A stretch of DNA of 27,140 nt from a virus, in IMG/VR virus record IMGVR_UViG_3300007541_000160, positions 1-27,140 of that record; one strand, 5' to 3'. Below are positions 1-5,681 of this stretch, in pieces (position 1 is the stretch's first letter; every line of letters begins with the position of its first letter). The notes below the pieces were generated by a model. It worked only from the letters and a program-made list of their open reading frames with translations, made no database searches and was not told the DNA's origin. A program made the position numbers and the translations under genes.

Positions 1-1
1 A

Positions 2-187
2 ATGACTCGCAAACACTTCAAGGCTATCGCGCAAGCGCTAGCCCGCTACCGCCAAAAAATTCAATACGGCCACACCTATGGGGAATCTGAAGATTTCTCA
101 CTTCTCATTGATGACCTCATGGCCATCTTCCAAGAAACAAACCCCCGATTCGACAAAAAACGATTCTGGGACGCAACACACGCATGA
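2..187 (+). CDS. Small actinophage-type hypothetical protein (61 aa)
   Basis: The protein begins MTRKHFKAIAQAL and ends with NPRFDKKRFWDA. This N- and C-terminal pair recurs in small uncharacterised proteins of many actinobacteriophages, which I recall from knowledge of those genomes. The function is unknown. The usual length in that family is about 55-70 residues, so the protein looks complete, but the window begins one base before the ATG, so neither the ribosome binding site nor a longer start can be judged. The stop at 185-187 is followed six bases later by a perfect GC-rich hairpin, which suggests this is the last gene of an upstream rightward transcription unit. Confidence 0.75.
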   Translation: MTRKHFKAIAQALARYRQKIQYGHTYGESEDFSLLIDDLMAIFQETNPRFDKKRFWDATHA

Positions 188-192
188 CGGGA

Positions 193-214
193 GGGGACCC
201 CGCAAGGGGTCCCC
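193..214 (+). terminator. Perfect 9-bp GC-rich hairpin after the first gene
   Basis: GGGGACCCC (193-201) pairs perfectly with GGGGTCCCC (206-214) around a GCAA loop, a GNRA-type tetraloop. It lies six bases after a stop codon, as expected for a terminator. No T-run follows, so it would be a hairpin-only terminator or an mRNA 3'-end stabiliser. Confidence 0.6.
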
Positions 215-252
215 TACACCGCCCGCCCTGGAAACCAAGTGGACGATTGATT

Positions 253-280
253 GGTTGGTTGCCTGTCGGTTGATTGCCTG
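253..280. repeat. Tandem 13-bp imperfect direct repeat
   Basis: GGTTGGTTGCCTG (253-265) and GGTTGATTGCCTG (268-280) differ at one base and are offset by 15 bp. They lie in non-coding sequence. Repeats of this size could be protein-binding iterons or residue of local duplication; no function is established. Confidence 0.5.
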
Positions 281-390
281 CCCCATGGAAACCAGACGGA
301 AAAATAGCCTGCCCGATTGCTCGGACAAACCAGCAGACGAATTACCCCTTTGTGTGTGTTTCGAGTGGGTGTGTTGTGTGTGCCTTTGGT

Positions 391-430
391 GTGGCCCACG
401 TAGGGCCCTTAGGCCCGGAGTGTGGGCCAC
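391..430. ncRNA. Nested two-tier hairpin, candidate structured RNA element
   Basis: GTGGCCCAC (391-399) is the exact reverse complement of GTGGGCCAC (422-430). Inside it GGGCC (403-407) pairs with GGCCC (412-416) around a CTTA loop, leaving a 3-nt/5-nt internal bulge. The two stacked stems form a compact GC-rich element 18 bp upstream of another strong hairpin. It may be part of a small non-coding RNA ending at the 449-489 terminator, or a structured leader. No promoter for such an RNA was recognised. Confidence 0.4.
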
Positions 431-448
431 TTGATGTCTTCCCCTCTT

Positions 449-495
449 ATTTCCCCGATAACCTCCTTGATGGAGGTTAGCGGGGAAATTTATAT
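449..495 (+). terminator. Strong intrinsic terminator-like hairpin
   Basis: ATTTCCCCG (449-457) pairs with CGGGGAAAT (481-489), and TAACCTCC (459-466) pairs with GGAGGTTA (472-479). There is one A/G mismatch between the two blocks and a 5-nt loop (467-471). The T/A-rich TTATATA follows on the plus strand. It would stop rightward transcripts entering from the left before the early promoter near 595. Its presence 260 bp after the previous gene implies that something in 215-448 is transcribed, or that read-through is backed up. Confidence 0.65.
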
Positions 496-504
496 AGGTC
501 AACC

Positions 505-591
505 TTGCAAGTCTGGTGTGAAATTGTCGGCCTAGTGTTTATGTGGTATCGGAGCGCGACACGCCCACGAATTTGCAAGTCAGGGTTGCAA
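505..591. promoter_or_regulatory. Three TTGCAA boxes upstream of the early promoter (candidate operator)
   Basis: TTGCAA, itself palindromic, occurs at 505-510, 573-578 and 586-591. The first two extend to a shared 9-mer TTGCAAGTC (505-513, 573-581), and the last two are 13 bp apart, directly upstream of the TTGACA at 595-600. Repeated palindromes adjacent to a -35 element are typical of regulator binding sites. No regulator is identified, though a winged-helix protein is encoded downstream at 2957. Confidence 0.4.
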
Positions 592-594
592 TAC

Positions 595-624
595 TTGACA
601 GAGTACGCTAACCTCTAGTTATGA
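595..624 (+). promoter_or_regulatory. Sigma70-like promoter for the early gene run
   Basis: A perfect -35 hexamer TTGACA lies at 595-600. The best -10 candidate is TTATGA (619-624) with an 18-bp spacer, which is weak. Transcription would start near 630 and read into the gene at 657. The placement just after a terminator and just before a long run of overlapping genes supports it. Confidence 0.5.
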
Positions 625-656
625 GGTCAGAGATACTGGCCAGATAGGACGAAACA

Positions 657-1028
657 ATGAGTTACAAAATTATTGGAGACCGGCTCGACGCCAGTGTGCA
701 CTACGACGGTGTGCCTGATGGCACCTACCTGAAACTCAGCGCCACCACGATTGTGCCTGTTGAGTTTGATTATGGCTACCAAGTCGCCTACACAGAATTC
801 CGGGCACCGAGTAGCACGTACACCACGACAGACCGCCTCGCAATATGGGAGCTGGTCAACGAACACTACGTTGATGAGTTTGTCGGAGTTTGGACTGACG
901 ACGAAGGCGTGACCTGGGTTGAGAAGTGCTACTGGATAGAGTCTGAGTTCCCTGCAGTGGAGCTAGGCAAAGCATGGCACCAAAAGGCAATCTGGGACTG
1001 GTCGGCTGATGAGGAGGTGACCCTGTGA
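657..1028 (+). CDS. Hypothetical early protein (123 aa)
   Basis: I do not recognise a family. The protein is soluble, acidic and rich in aromatic residues (many Tyr and Trp), has no membrane segment or cysteine cluster, and looks beta-rich in its first half. The ATG at 657 follows AGGAC at 646-650. It is the first gene after the probable early promoter, a position often held by host take-over proteins in phages, but no such activity can be read from the sequence. Its stop overlaps the next start in a GTGA junction, so translation of the two is probably coupled. Confidence 0.75.
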   Translation: MSYKIIGDRLDASVHYDGVPDGTYLKLSATTIVPVEFDYGYQVAYTEFRAPSSTYTTTDRLAIWELVNEHYVDEFVGVWTDDEGVTWVEKCYWIESEFPAVELGKAWHQKAIWDWSADEEVTL

Positions 1029-1369
1029 TTGTCAAACAAAAAGCAAACGACTGGAAGGGTGCGGTCAGAGCCATTAGGCAGGCAGGCATCCGAGTCAAGA
1101 CAACTATCCAAGCTTGTTGCCCTGGCTGTATCGACAACGACAAAGAAGGCATTATCGACGAACAACCGTTGGTGTTCTCTTTGCGGAGCCGATTCAGCAG
1201 TATCGATGGTGGCGTGTTGTATCACCAGAATATTGCTGGCACGGAGCTGGCCGACAAGTTGGACAACATACTGTACAACCACCGACTGATATACCAGTGG
1301 GACAAGTCTGGTAGTAAAGCTATCATTGTCGACCTGGACCCCGACACACCACGACGGAGGTACGAATGA
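1025..1369 (+). CDS. DUF6891-like cysteine-containing protein (114 aa)
   Basis: It starts at GTG 1025, whose last bases overlap the previous stop, behind a strong GGAGGTG at 1011-1018. The order of features, basic helical N-terminus, ACCPGC (C31, C32, C35), then a YHQN segment and a C-terminal part ending in a beta-strand-like AIIVDL, resembles the DUF6891-type proteins found in actinobacteria and their phages, which pair a CC..C motif with a YHxxD-like strand. That match is from memory and moderate. The function of the family is unknown; the cysteines could bind a metal. It is followed by an ATGA overlap. Confidence 0.7.
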   Translation: MIVKQKANDWKGAVRAIRQAGIRVKTTIQACCPGCIDNDKEGIIDEQPLVFSLRSRFSSIDGGVLYHQNIAGTELADKLDNILYNHRLIYQWDKSGSKAIIVDLDPDTPRRRYE

Positions 1370-1626
1370 GTGACCTCTACCAAGTGAGACGTATCAACGA
1401 GTTCTATACCCGTGGCGGTTCACGTCGACGACGTATCGAACACGGACAAGAGTTGACGGTTGCCCGCATTGGACGTGTCAAGTTTGTGGCGCACGTCATC
1501 TCGGGTGGCGACACGACACGTATTGTGGAGTGGCTTGACGTAAAGGACAAGAAGGGCATGATACGTTCTGTCCGACCCGACGAGATAAAGCGGGTGCATT
1601 ACAAGAAGAAGGGATGGTTAAGATAG
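1366..1626 (+). CDS. Small basic hypothetical protein (86 aa)
   Basis: The ATG at 1366 overlaps the previous TGA. The protein is strongly basic, with an RRRR run near residue 20 and a C-terminal RSVRPDEIKRVHYKKK segment. Small actinophage proteins with a similar RPxRIKxVHR ending are common and uncharacterised. The charge suggests nucleic-acid contact, but no fold is recognised. Confidence 0.7.
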   Translation: MSDLYQVRRINEFYTRGGSRRRRIEHGQELTVARIGRVKFVAHVISGGDTTRIVEWLDVKDKKGMIRSVRPDEIKRVHYKKKGWLR

Positions 1627-1808
1627 TGTTCAGAGTTGAGTATCAAACAACTGGTGGTGCGATTGGCTGGTTGAACACGCAGTACGATGACCCGGATGAT
1701 GCTGACATGATTGCGAAGCGTCTCGTCGGGCATGACAACAGTGACATCAAGCGCACGACTGTAATTGAGCAGGCTGGTCATGTTTACTCGCAGTGGGTGG
1801 CACGATAA
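1614..1808 (+). CDS. Hypothetical protein (64 aa)
   Basis: The ATG at 1614 lies inside the last codons of the preceding gene, with the purine-rich AAGAAGAAGG just upstream as ribosome binding site. The predicted pattern is strand (VKIVFRVEYQT), acidic loop (DDPDDAD), helix, strand. No known domain is recognised. It ends in TAATG, shared with the start of a zinc microprotein. Confidence 0.65.
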   Translation: MVKIVFRVEYQTTGGAIGWLNTQYDDPDDADMIAKRLVGHDNSDIKRTTVIEQAGHVYSQWVAR

Positions 1809-1909
1809 TGTGTGAGCTGTGTGATAAGCGTGAAGCGACAACTGATGGATTGTGTGACTTGTGCATGGAGCGCAGGTATTGGGATTACCAAGAGAGCAGG
1901 GTGTTCTGA
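1808..1909 (+). CDS. Zinc-ribbon microprotein A (33 aa)
   Basis: This tiny gene fits exactly between two neighbours: its ATG shares a base with the previous TAA, and its TGA overlaps the next ATG. Four cysteines (C2, C5, C16, C19) form a CX2C-X10-CX2C knuckle, expected to bind one Zn ion. The second half, GLCDLC, closely matches GLCDDC in the 45-aa protein at 2055, so the two look like paralogues. Proteins this small with a single zinc knuckle usually act by binding protein or nucleic acid; the target is unknown. Confidence 0.7.
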   Translation: MCELCDKREATTDGLCDLCMERRYWDYQESRVF

Positions 1910-2058
1910 TGCTTGACCGTATGCCCCTGTATACCCCGCGCCCCGATGGAACAATTTCCAAGTGGACGCCACTGGAGCGTAAGGCGTTGTACTATCACGG
2001 CTTTCACGACACGGTGGATGTTGATTGCAATGCGTGTGCGTGGGAGGATGCGATATGA
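1909..2058 (+). CDS. Small hypothetical protein with C-terminal CX2C (49 aa)
   Basis: I chose ATG 1909 because it overlaps the preceding TGA (TGATG), matching the packing of the neighbours. An in-frame GTG at 1861 would bury 48 bases inside the previous gene. H30, H33, C40 and C43 could form a HX2H...CX2C metal site. The gene sits between two zinc-knuckle microproteins and may be a diverged member of the same group. Its TGA overlaps the next ATG. Confidence 0.6.
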   Translation: MLDRMPLYTPRPDGTISKWTPLERKALYYHGFHDTVDVDCNACAWEDAI

Positions 2059-2192
2059 GTACGCTAACGTGTACACTGTGTGAAGAGCCAATGGAGCCTC
2101 ATTTCAGTGGTTTGTGTGACGACTGCTACTGGCTTGAGACGAGATTGGGAAGACAATACAAAGGAGCAACTGATGCAACTGACAATGATTAG
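2055..2192 (+). CDS. Zinc-ribbon microprotein B (45 aa)
   Basis: C6, C9, C21 and C24 give CX2C-X11-CX2C, predicted to hold one Zn ion. The spacing and the GLCDDC half match microprotein A two genes upstream. A polar tail with no further motif follows. The ATG overlaps the previous stop in ATGA. Its end overlaps the ribosome binding site and the first 20 bases of the next gene. Confidence 0.65.
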   Translation: MSTLTCTLCEEPMEPHFSGLCDDCYWLETRLGRQYKGATDATDND

Positions 2193-2584
2193 TGAGACGG
2201 TGAACCAGTTACAGTCACCGACCTACGACATCAACGTATGGTCTCGGGAGGGTTACGTGTATCTCACGTTTTACCCGCTGAGGTATCCGGGTGACAAGTA
2301 TTACCCTGACGCGGACTTGGAGCACGGTCTGCCTGTTGTCGACACGAGTACGTTTTACTCGTTGAAGATTGACCGCAGGTCTCGTGGCCCGTTGCGTCGT
2401 GACGCGTTGGAGTATTTGCGCAACCTGGTGAATGAGGACCACTTTGACTATCCGGAGCGTTATCCCGCTGAGTTGTGGGATGACGAGGACGGTATGGACT
2501 GGTGGAGCTGTGAGACGGTGCTGACGAAGGCACCTGAATTGATTAGGGACTTTGTGTCCACACTTCCAAGAAGGAGCAACTGAT
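2161..2584. repeat. 14-bp direct repeats at two translation-start sites
   Basis: AAGGAGCAACTGAT occurs at 2161-2174 and again at 2571-2584, 410 bp apart. Each copy holds the Shine-Dalgarno sequence and start region of a gene, so the pair brackets the gene at 2173-2583. Recombination between the copies would remove that gene and leave an intact start site for the next one. Confidence 0.7.
2173..2583 (+). CDS. Hypothetical acidic protein (136 aa)
   Basis: I chose ATG 2173 because AAGGAG at 2161-2166 stands six bases upstream. The longer frame back to a GTG at 2080 would overlap the previous gene by over 100 bases. The protein is acidic and rich in Tyr, Trp and Asp, with a clear alternation of strand and helix, and no cysteine cluster or membrane segment. 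No family is recognised. It is flanked by identical 14-bp start-site repeats, which suggests it behaves as a removable module. Confidence 0.7.
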   Translation: MQLTMISETVNQLQSPTYDINVWSREGYVYLTFYPLRYPGDKYYPDADLEHGLPVVDTSTFYSLKIDRRSRGPLRRDALEYLRNLVNEDHFDYPERYPAELWDDEDGMDWWSCETVLTKAPELIRDFVSTLPRRSN

Positions 2585-2713
2585 ATGTGGTACGTGAGAG
2601 CTAAAGATGGCACGTTGGAGCTTGTGCACAACTTATCCACAGCCAAGTTTTATGCACGCAAGTATGGGACAGCCATCGTTGATGGTTGGACCGGGAGGGA
2701 GTATGCACCATGA
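2585..2713 (+). CDS. Hypothetical protein (42 aa)
   Basis: The ATG at 2585 follows AAGGAGC at 2571-2577. The short sequence begins MWYVRAKDG and reads as a strand, a turn, then a helix (STAKFYARKYG) and a WTGREYAP end. No known family is recognised. The stop overlaps the next start in ATGA. Confidence 0.6.
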   Translation: MWYVRAKDGTLELVHNLSTAKFYARKYGTAIVDGWTGREYAP

Positions 2714-2835
2714 TGTTTGAGCCTCCTTACCCCATCATGTCTGACGACATGTTGGAGGAAGAAGAAAAGTCAGACCCTGATGACTGGCATGACCAACGAC
2801 AGTTTGATAGAGCTTGTGAGGAGCTAGGACTATGA
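2710..2835 (+). CDS. Acidic hypothetical protein (41 aa)
   Basis: Two adjacent ATGs (2710 and 2713) are possible. I use 2710 because it gives the ATGA overlap used throughout this run. GGGAGGGAG at about 2692-2700 is the ribosome binding site. The protein is very acidic (an EEEE run and many Asp). Small acidic phage proteins sometimes mimic DNA or bind host RNA polymerase, but nothing here proves that. The ATG of the next gene overlaps its stop. Confidence 0.55.
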   Translation: MMFEPPYPIMSDDMLEEEEKSDPDDWHDQRQFDRACEELGL

Positions 2836-2960
2836 CGATTCGTATGGTGTCTCGTTGTTTGGAGTGCAACCACATGTATTGGGGTGAAGATTTTGATTAC
2901 GACATTCACATGTGTGTTGGTTGTGCTGAGCATTGGAACCCGGAGGGTGAAGACGCGTGA
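2832..2960 (+). CDS. Zinc-ribbon microprotein C (42 aa)
   Basis: C9, C12, C28 and C31 form CX2C-X15-CX2C, a longer loop than in microproteins A and B. The surrounding residues are RCLECNHMYW and HMCVGCAEHW. It probably binds one Zn ion. It ends in GTGA, overlapping the start of a winged-helix protein. The C-terminus is acidic. The partner is unknown. Confidence 0.65.
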   Translation: MTIRMVSRCLECNHMYWGEDFDYDIHMCVGCAEHWNPEGEDA

Positions 2961-3421
2961 TACACACTGAGAAGAACAGGTTAGCTGTGTTGTTCACGCT
3001 TGCTTTGGCTCGTGCACCGCTTTCGATTCCGGACCTGGCGAAACGTACAGGCAGGTCATACAACACGGTGAAAAAGGTTGTGACGAAAGAAGTGCAGGTC
3101 AGCACAGTGCCTGGCAAACCTACGCGTTACCATCTGGCGATGCCTGAACAGTTGCAGAGTGATGTTATCCGTGTGTCGGGTGAGCAACCTGCTGAGGGTT
3201 GGGTGCGTTGGACAGCGAAGGTGCGTCCGAAGTTGATTGAGCTGACAACTTTGGATAAGACACGACAGCTCGACGAAGTAAAGAAGCAGGGCATGATTCT
3301 GGAGGCGCTTGGTATCAACCTTGTGTCGCTTGGGCGTGCACTACAGAACAACGCGGACCAGCCCGACTGGTATACGCAGATAGGCGGTAATGAAGATGGC
3401 ACTGTTGAACGGGTTTCTTGA
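2957..3421 (+). CDS. Winged-helix DNA-binding protein (154 aa)
   Basis: The GTG at 2957 overlaps the previous stop. Residues of about 5-60 read as a helix-turn-helix with wing: AVLFTLALARAPLSIPDLAK, then RTGRSYNTVKKVV (recognition-helix-like), then a strand pair ending TRYHLAM. This is the pattern of MarR/ArsR-type or plasmid-replication winged helices. The rest is helical without a known domain. It may regulate transcription of this run or recruit replication proteins. It is the only clear DNA-binding regulator candidate in the window. Confidence 0.7.
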   Translation: MIHTEKNRLAVLFTLALARAPLSIPDLAKRTGRSYNTVKKVVTKEVQVSTVPGKPTRYHLAMPEQLQSDVIRVSGEQPAEGWVRWTAKVRPKLIELTTLDKTRQLDEVKKQGMILEALGINLVSLGRALQNNADQPDWYTQIGGNEDGTVERVS

Positions 3422-3629
3422 CCCGAACGACGACTTCTGGGTCGACGACTTGTATGACATGGACGACGACCAGTTGCGTGCAGAAGCACAACGCTACGAA
3501 CGTGTAGCCAAAAAATATGAGCAAGTGAAGGACAAGCGGAAACTGGGCGAACAGCGTTTGTCATACCAGTTCGCATACTTGCGACACCACGAAGCATTGA
3601 AGATATTGGAGGCAAAGACAAATGTTTGA
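3396..3629 (+). CDS. Helical hypothetical protein (77 aa)
   Basis: ATG 3396 is preferred to ATG 3390 because AGGCGG at 3382-3387 stands eight bases upstream of it. The N-terminus is acidic (DPNDDFWVDDLYDMDDDQL). Residues of about 27-75 form a long charged, coiled-coil-like helix. The start lies about 25 bases inside the winged-helix gene, so the two are probably translated together and might interact. No family is recognised. Confidence 0.65.
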   Translation: MALLNGFLDPNDDFWVDDLYDMDDDQLRAEAQRYERVAKKYEQVKDKRKLGEQRLSYQFAYLRHHEALKILEAKTNV

Positions 3630-3756
3630 GTTCTGGTATTTGACGTGGGCCATTGGGACCGGGTTCATCATGGGCATGGTGGCCTATCGGCTGATGCAAC
3701 TTCTTATCCGATACATCATGTCCCCGCGTCCTCGATACAGGAGACATGGCCGTTGA
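3622..3756 (+). CDS. Small single-pass membrane protein (44 aa)
   Basis: ATG 3622 overlaps the end of the previous gene. Residues of about 4-30 are hydrophobic with small glycine steps (IGTGFIMGMVAY), and the tail RPRYRRHGR is strongly basic. This fits one membrane helix with a cytoplasmic C-terminus. Early phage proteins of this type can act at the host membrane (superinfection exclusion, inhibition of host functions), but no specific role can be assigned. Its TGA overlaps the TTG start of the helicase gene. Confidence 0.6.
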   Translation: MFEFWYLTWAIGTGFIMGMVAYRLMQLLIRYIMSPRPRYRRHGR

Positions 3757-5681
3757 CATTGTTTGATGAGGTCAGCGACCTTGAGGCTCGCAGACGACAG
3801 AAGCTTGCTGATGCTGAGGCTAAGCGCAAAGAGATTGCCAAGTTACTTGGTGGTTTGCAGGATGACGAGAAGGCTGAACGTGAGCATCGTCGTCAGATGC
3901 GGGAGGTCAAGAAGCAACAGGAGGCCCAGCAACGTAGAGAAGAATCTATTGAGCAGGGTGAGGCTGTTAAGGCGAAAGCTGAAGAGTTAGCTAACTTTTA
4001 TCTGCAACGTGCTGTGGGTAAGCCTTGGTATAGCGGTAACGATGAGGTGCCACCTATCCTTGACTTCCAATGGCGTGGCGCATTGTTTGGTGCGGGTGCG
4101 GGACGTTGGATTCTGGGCGATGGTATGGGCTTGGGCAAGACACGACAGAGTGTTGGTTGGCTCGACCTTGTCGATGCCAAGCGTGTGCTGGTGGTGTGTC
4201 AGGCTGACATTTGTGACCAGTTCGCGGGCGAGCTGATGACGCTTGCGCCACACCGTGACGTGTACAACTTGTACAAAAAGACGCCTAAAACGCGTCATGC
4301 GCAGATGGACAAAATAGTAGGCGCGGACCAGGCTGTTGTGATTGTCAACTACGAAATTTGGCGACGCGACAAGGATTTGTTGCGCAAGCTTATTGCGTGG
4401 CAGATTGACACGGTCATCGTTGATGAAGCGCACAACCTAAAAAACACGGCGACATCTAACTTCAAAAACGTGGAAGCGATTATCAAAGCTGATAATCAGT
4501 GTGCGCAGTGTGGGGACTTCATGGAGGGTTTATATGACCCGAAATATAAACCACGCCTGGTACCGCGTCTGTGCGCCTCCTGTGGCTGGCGGAAAGGTGC
4601 TGGAGGGGAGACCTACAAGTATTTGTTGGATGAGTGGTTGTCGACGAAGAGTGTGAAGCATGTGTGCTTTACGACAGGTACACCGTTGCTAAACAGTCCG
4701 CTTGACATTTTCTCGATGCTAAACTTGTGTGACCCGATGCTGTTCAAACGCAAGACAGAGTTTATTCGCTCGTTCTGTATCCAAAACTATCACTCGGGCA
4801 AGGTTGAGTTCCGTGACGGTCAGCTTGAAAACTTGAAGCCTTTGATTGCTGGGCGTTTTATTGCAAGAAGCAGAGACGACGCAGGCATTGTGTTGCCTGT
4901 GCAACGTAAGCACATTGTGCGTGTCGACATTGACCCTGAAACGTATAGCAAACAGTACAAGATTATTCGCCAACTGTCGGAGCGTGCCTCCATCATGTTG
5001 GACAGTGGCGAACACATGACAGTGATGCATTTGATTGCGCTGATTACCCGCAAGCGCCAAGCAAACGTGTGGCCTGCAGGTATTGAGCTGACAGATTATG
5101 ACGGCAACGTCATATTTTCTGTGGGCAGTGAGGTGCAGGAGTCAGCGAAGATTGATGCGCTTGTAGAGCAAGCGTTGATTATGCATAAGCAACAGCGCAG
5201 ACAAGTAGTATTTAGCCAGTTCAGTACAGCGCTAGAAGCTTTGCGAACCAGGCTTGAAGCGGAAGGGTTGAGTGTTGCATTGCTGACAGGTGCAACACCT
5301 AAGAATTTGCGGCAAGAAATTAAAGACAATTTCTATTTGGCTAAGGGAGAAGAACCACGATGGGACATCGTACTGTGCAACTACAAGACGGGTGGGACGG
5401 GCCTAAACCTGACCAGTGCAACTGTTACGCACATACTCGACGAAGAATGGAATCCGGGCAAGAGGGACCAGGCTTACGCGAGGACAGACCGCATTGGCCA
5501 ACAGCAAGAGAACGACGTGTACATTTACCGAGTGCCAGCGAGTATCGACACTTGGATGAGCAACACGATTCACCGTAAAGAGCAGATGGTGTCGGCGTTC
5601 AACGATACAATGACAGAATCTGAAGGCGAGATGACGGCTGAGAGCTTGAGCGAAGCGATGAAAAGTGGTGAGGTACTGTGA
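3753..5681 (+). CDS. SNF2-family DNA helicase/translocase with zinc-ribbon insert (642 aa)
   Basis: This is a superfamily 2 ATPase of the SNF2 group, which translocates on double-stranded DNA. From the chosen start the motifs are GDGMGLGKT (Walker A, about 122-130), DEAH (224-227), FTTGTPLLN (motif III, about 306-314), VVFSQF (motif IV, about 485-490), TGGTGLNL (motif V) and YARTDRIGQ (motif VI, about 574-582). A CX2C-X20-CX2C zinc site (C250, C253, C274, C277) sits between motifs II and III. Residues 10-85 are a charged coiled coil. I chose TTG 3753 because AGGAG (3739-3743) stands nine bases upstream and it forms a TTGA overlap with the preceding stop; an in-frame GTG at 3645 would overlap that gene by over 110 bases. 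Related phage proteins sit near replication genes and probably remodel forks or clear DNA-bound proteins. Confidence 0.92.
   Translation: MTLFDEVSDLEARRRQKLADAEAKRKEIAKLLGGLQDDEKAEREHRRQMREVKKQQEAQQRREESIEQGEAVKAKAEELANFYLQRAVGKPWYSGNDEVPPILDFQWRGALFGAGAGRWILGDGMGLGKTRQSVGWLDLVDAKRVLVVCQADICDQFAGELMTLAPHRDVYNLYKKTPKTRHAQMDKIVGADQAVVIVNYEIWRRDKDLLRKLIAWQIDTVIVDEAHNLKNTATSNFKNVEAIIKADNQCAQCGDFMEGLYDPKYKPRLVPRLCASCGWRKGAGGETYKYLLDEWLSTKSVKHVCFTTGTPLLNSPLDIFSMLNLCDPMLFKRKTEFIRSFCIQNYHSGKVEFRDGQLENLKPLIAGRFIARSRDDAGIVLPVQRKHIVRVDIDPETYSKQYKIIRQLSERASIMLDSGEHMTVMHLIALITRKRQANVWPAGIELTDYDGNVIFSVGSEVQESAKIDALVEQALIMHKQQRRQVVFSQFSTALEALRTRLEAEGLSVALLTGATPKNLRQEIKDNFYLAKGEEPRWDIVLCNYKTGGTGLNLTSATVTHILDEEWNPGKRDQAYARTDRIGQQQENDVYIYRVPASIDTWMSNTIHRKEQMVSAFNDTMTESEGEMTAESLSEAMKSGEVL

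Larger units (their letters stand above)
188..656. other. Non-coding leader/regulatory region with hairpins and direct repeats
   Basis: These 469 bases separate two rightward genes in a region where almost every other junction overlaps. I see no convincing gene here: open frames exist but lack phage-like protein content or a ribosome binding site. The region holds three hairpins (193-214, 391-430, 449-489), a 13-bp direct repeat with one mismatch (253-265 and 268-280, GGTTGGTTGCCTG and GGTTGATTGCCTG), TGGAAACCA twice (229-237 and 286-294), a G/T-rich tract (about 350-395), three TTGCAA boxes (505-591) and a promoter (about 595-624). It could carry regulatory RNA, the early control region or a replication origin. 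The sequence alone does not decide. Confidence 0.65.

Noticed and set aside
98-502. 134-codon open frame on the minus strand over the leader region
   Set aside because: It crosses the first gene and two hairpins, has a His/Arg/Gly-rich composition arising from GC-rich repeats, and lacks a ribosome binding site.
188-656. A tRNA gene in the GC-rich non-coding region
   Set aside because: The stems do not assemble into a cloverleaf, and no T-arm GGTTCRA-type sequence or CCA end fits.
2080-2172. Longer N-terminus for the 136-residue protein from GTG 2080
   Set aside because: The extension lies within zinc microprotein B and has no ribosome binding site; AAGGAG is placed for ATG 2173.
3645-3752. 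Longer N-terminus for the SNF2 helicase from GTG 3645
   Set aside because: It would overlap the small membrane protein gene by more than 110 bases. TTG 3753 has a ribosome binding site and forms the overlap seen at other junctions.
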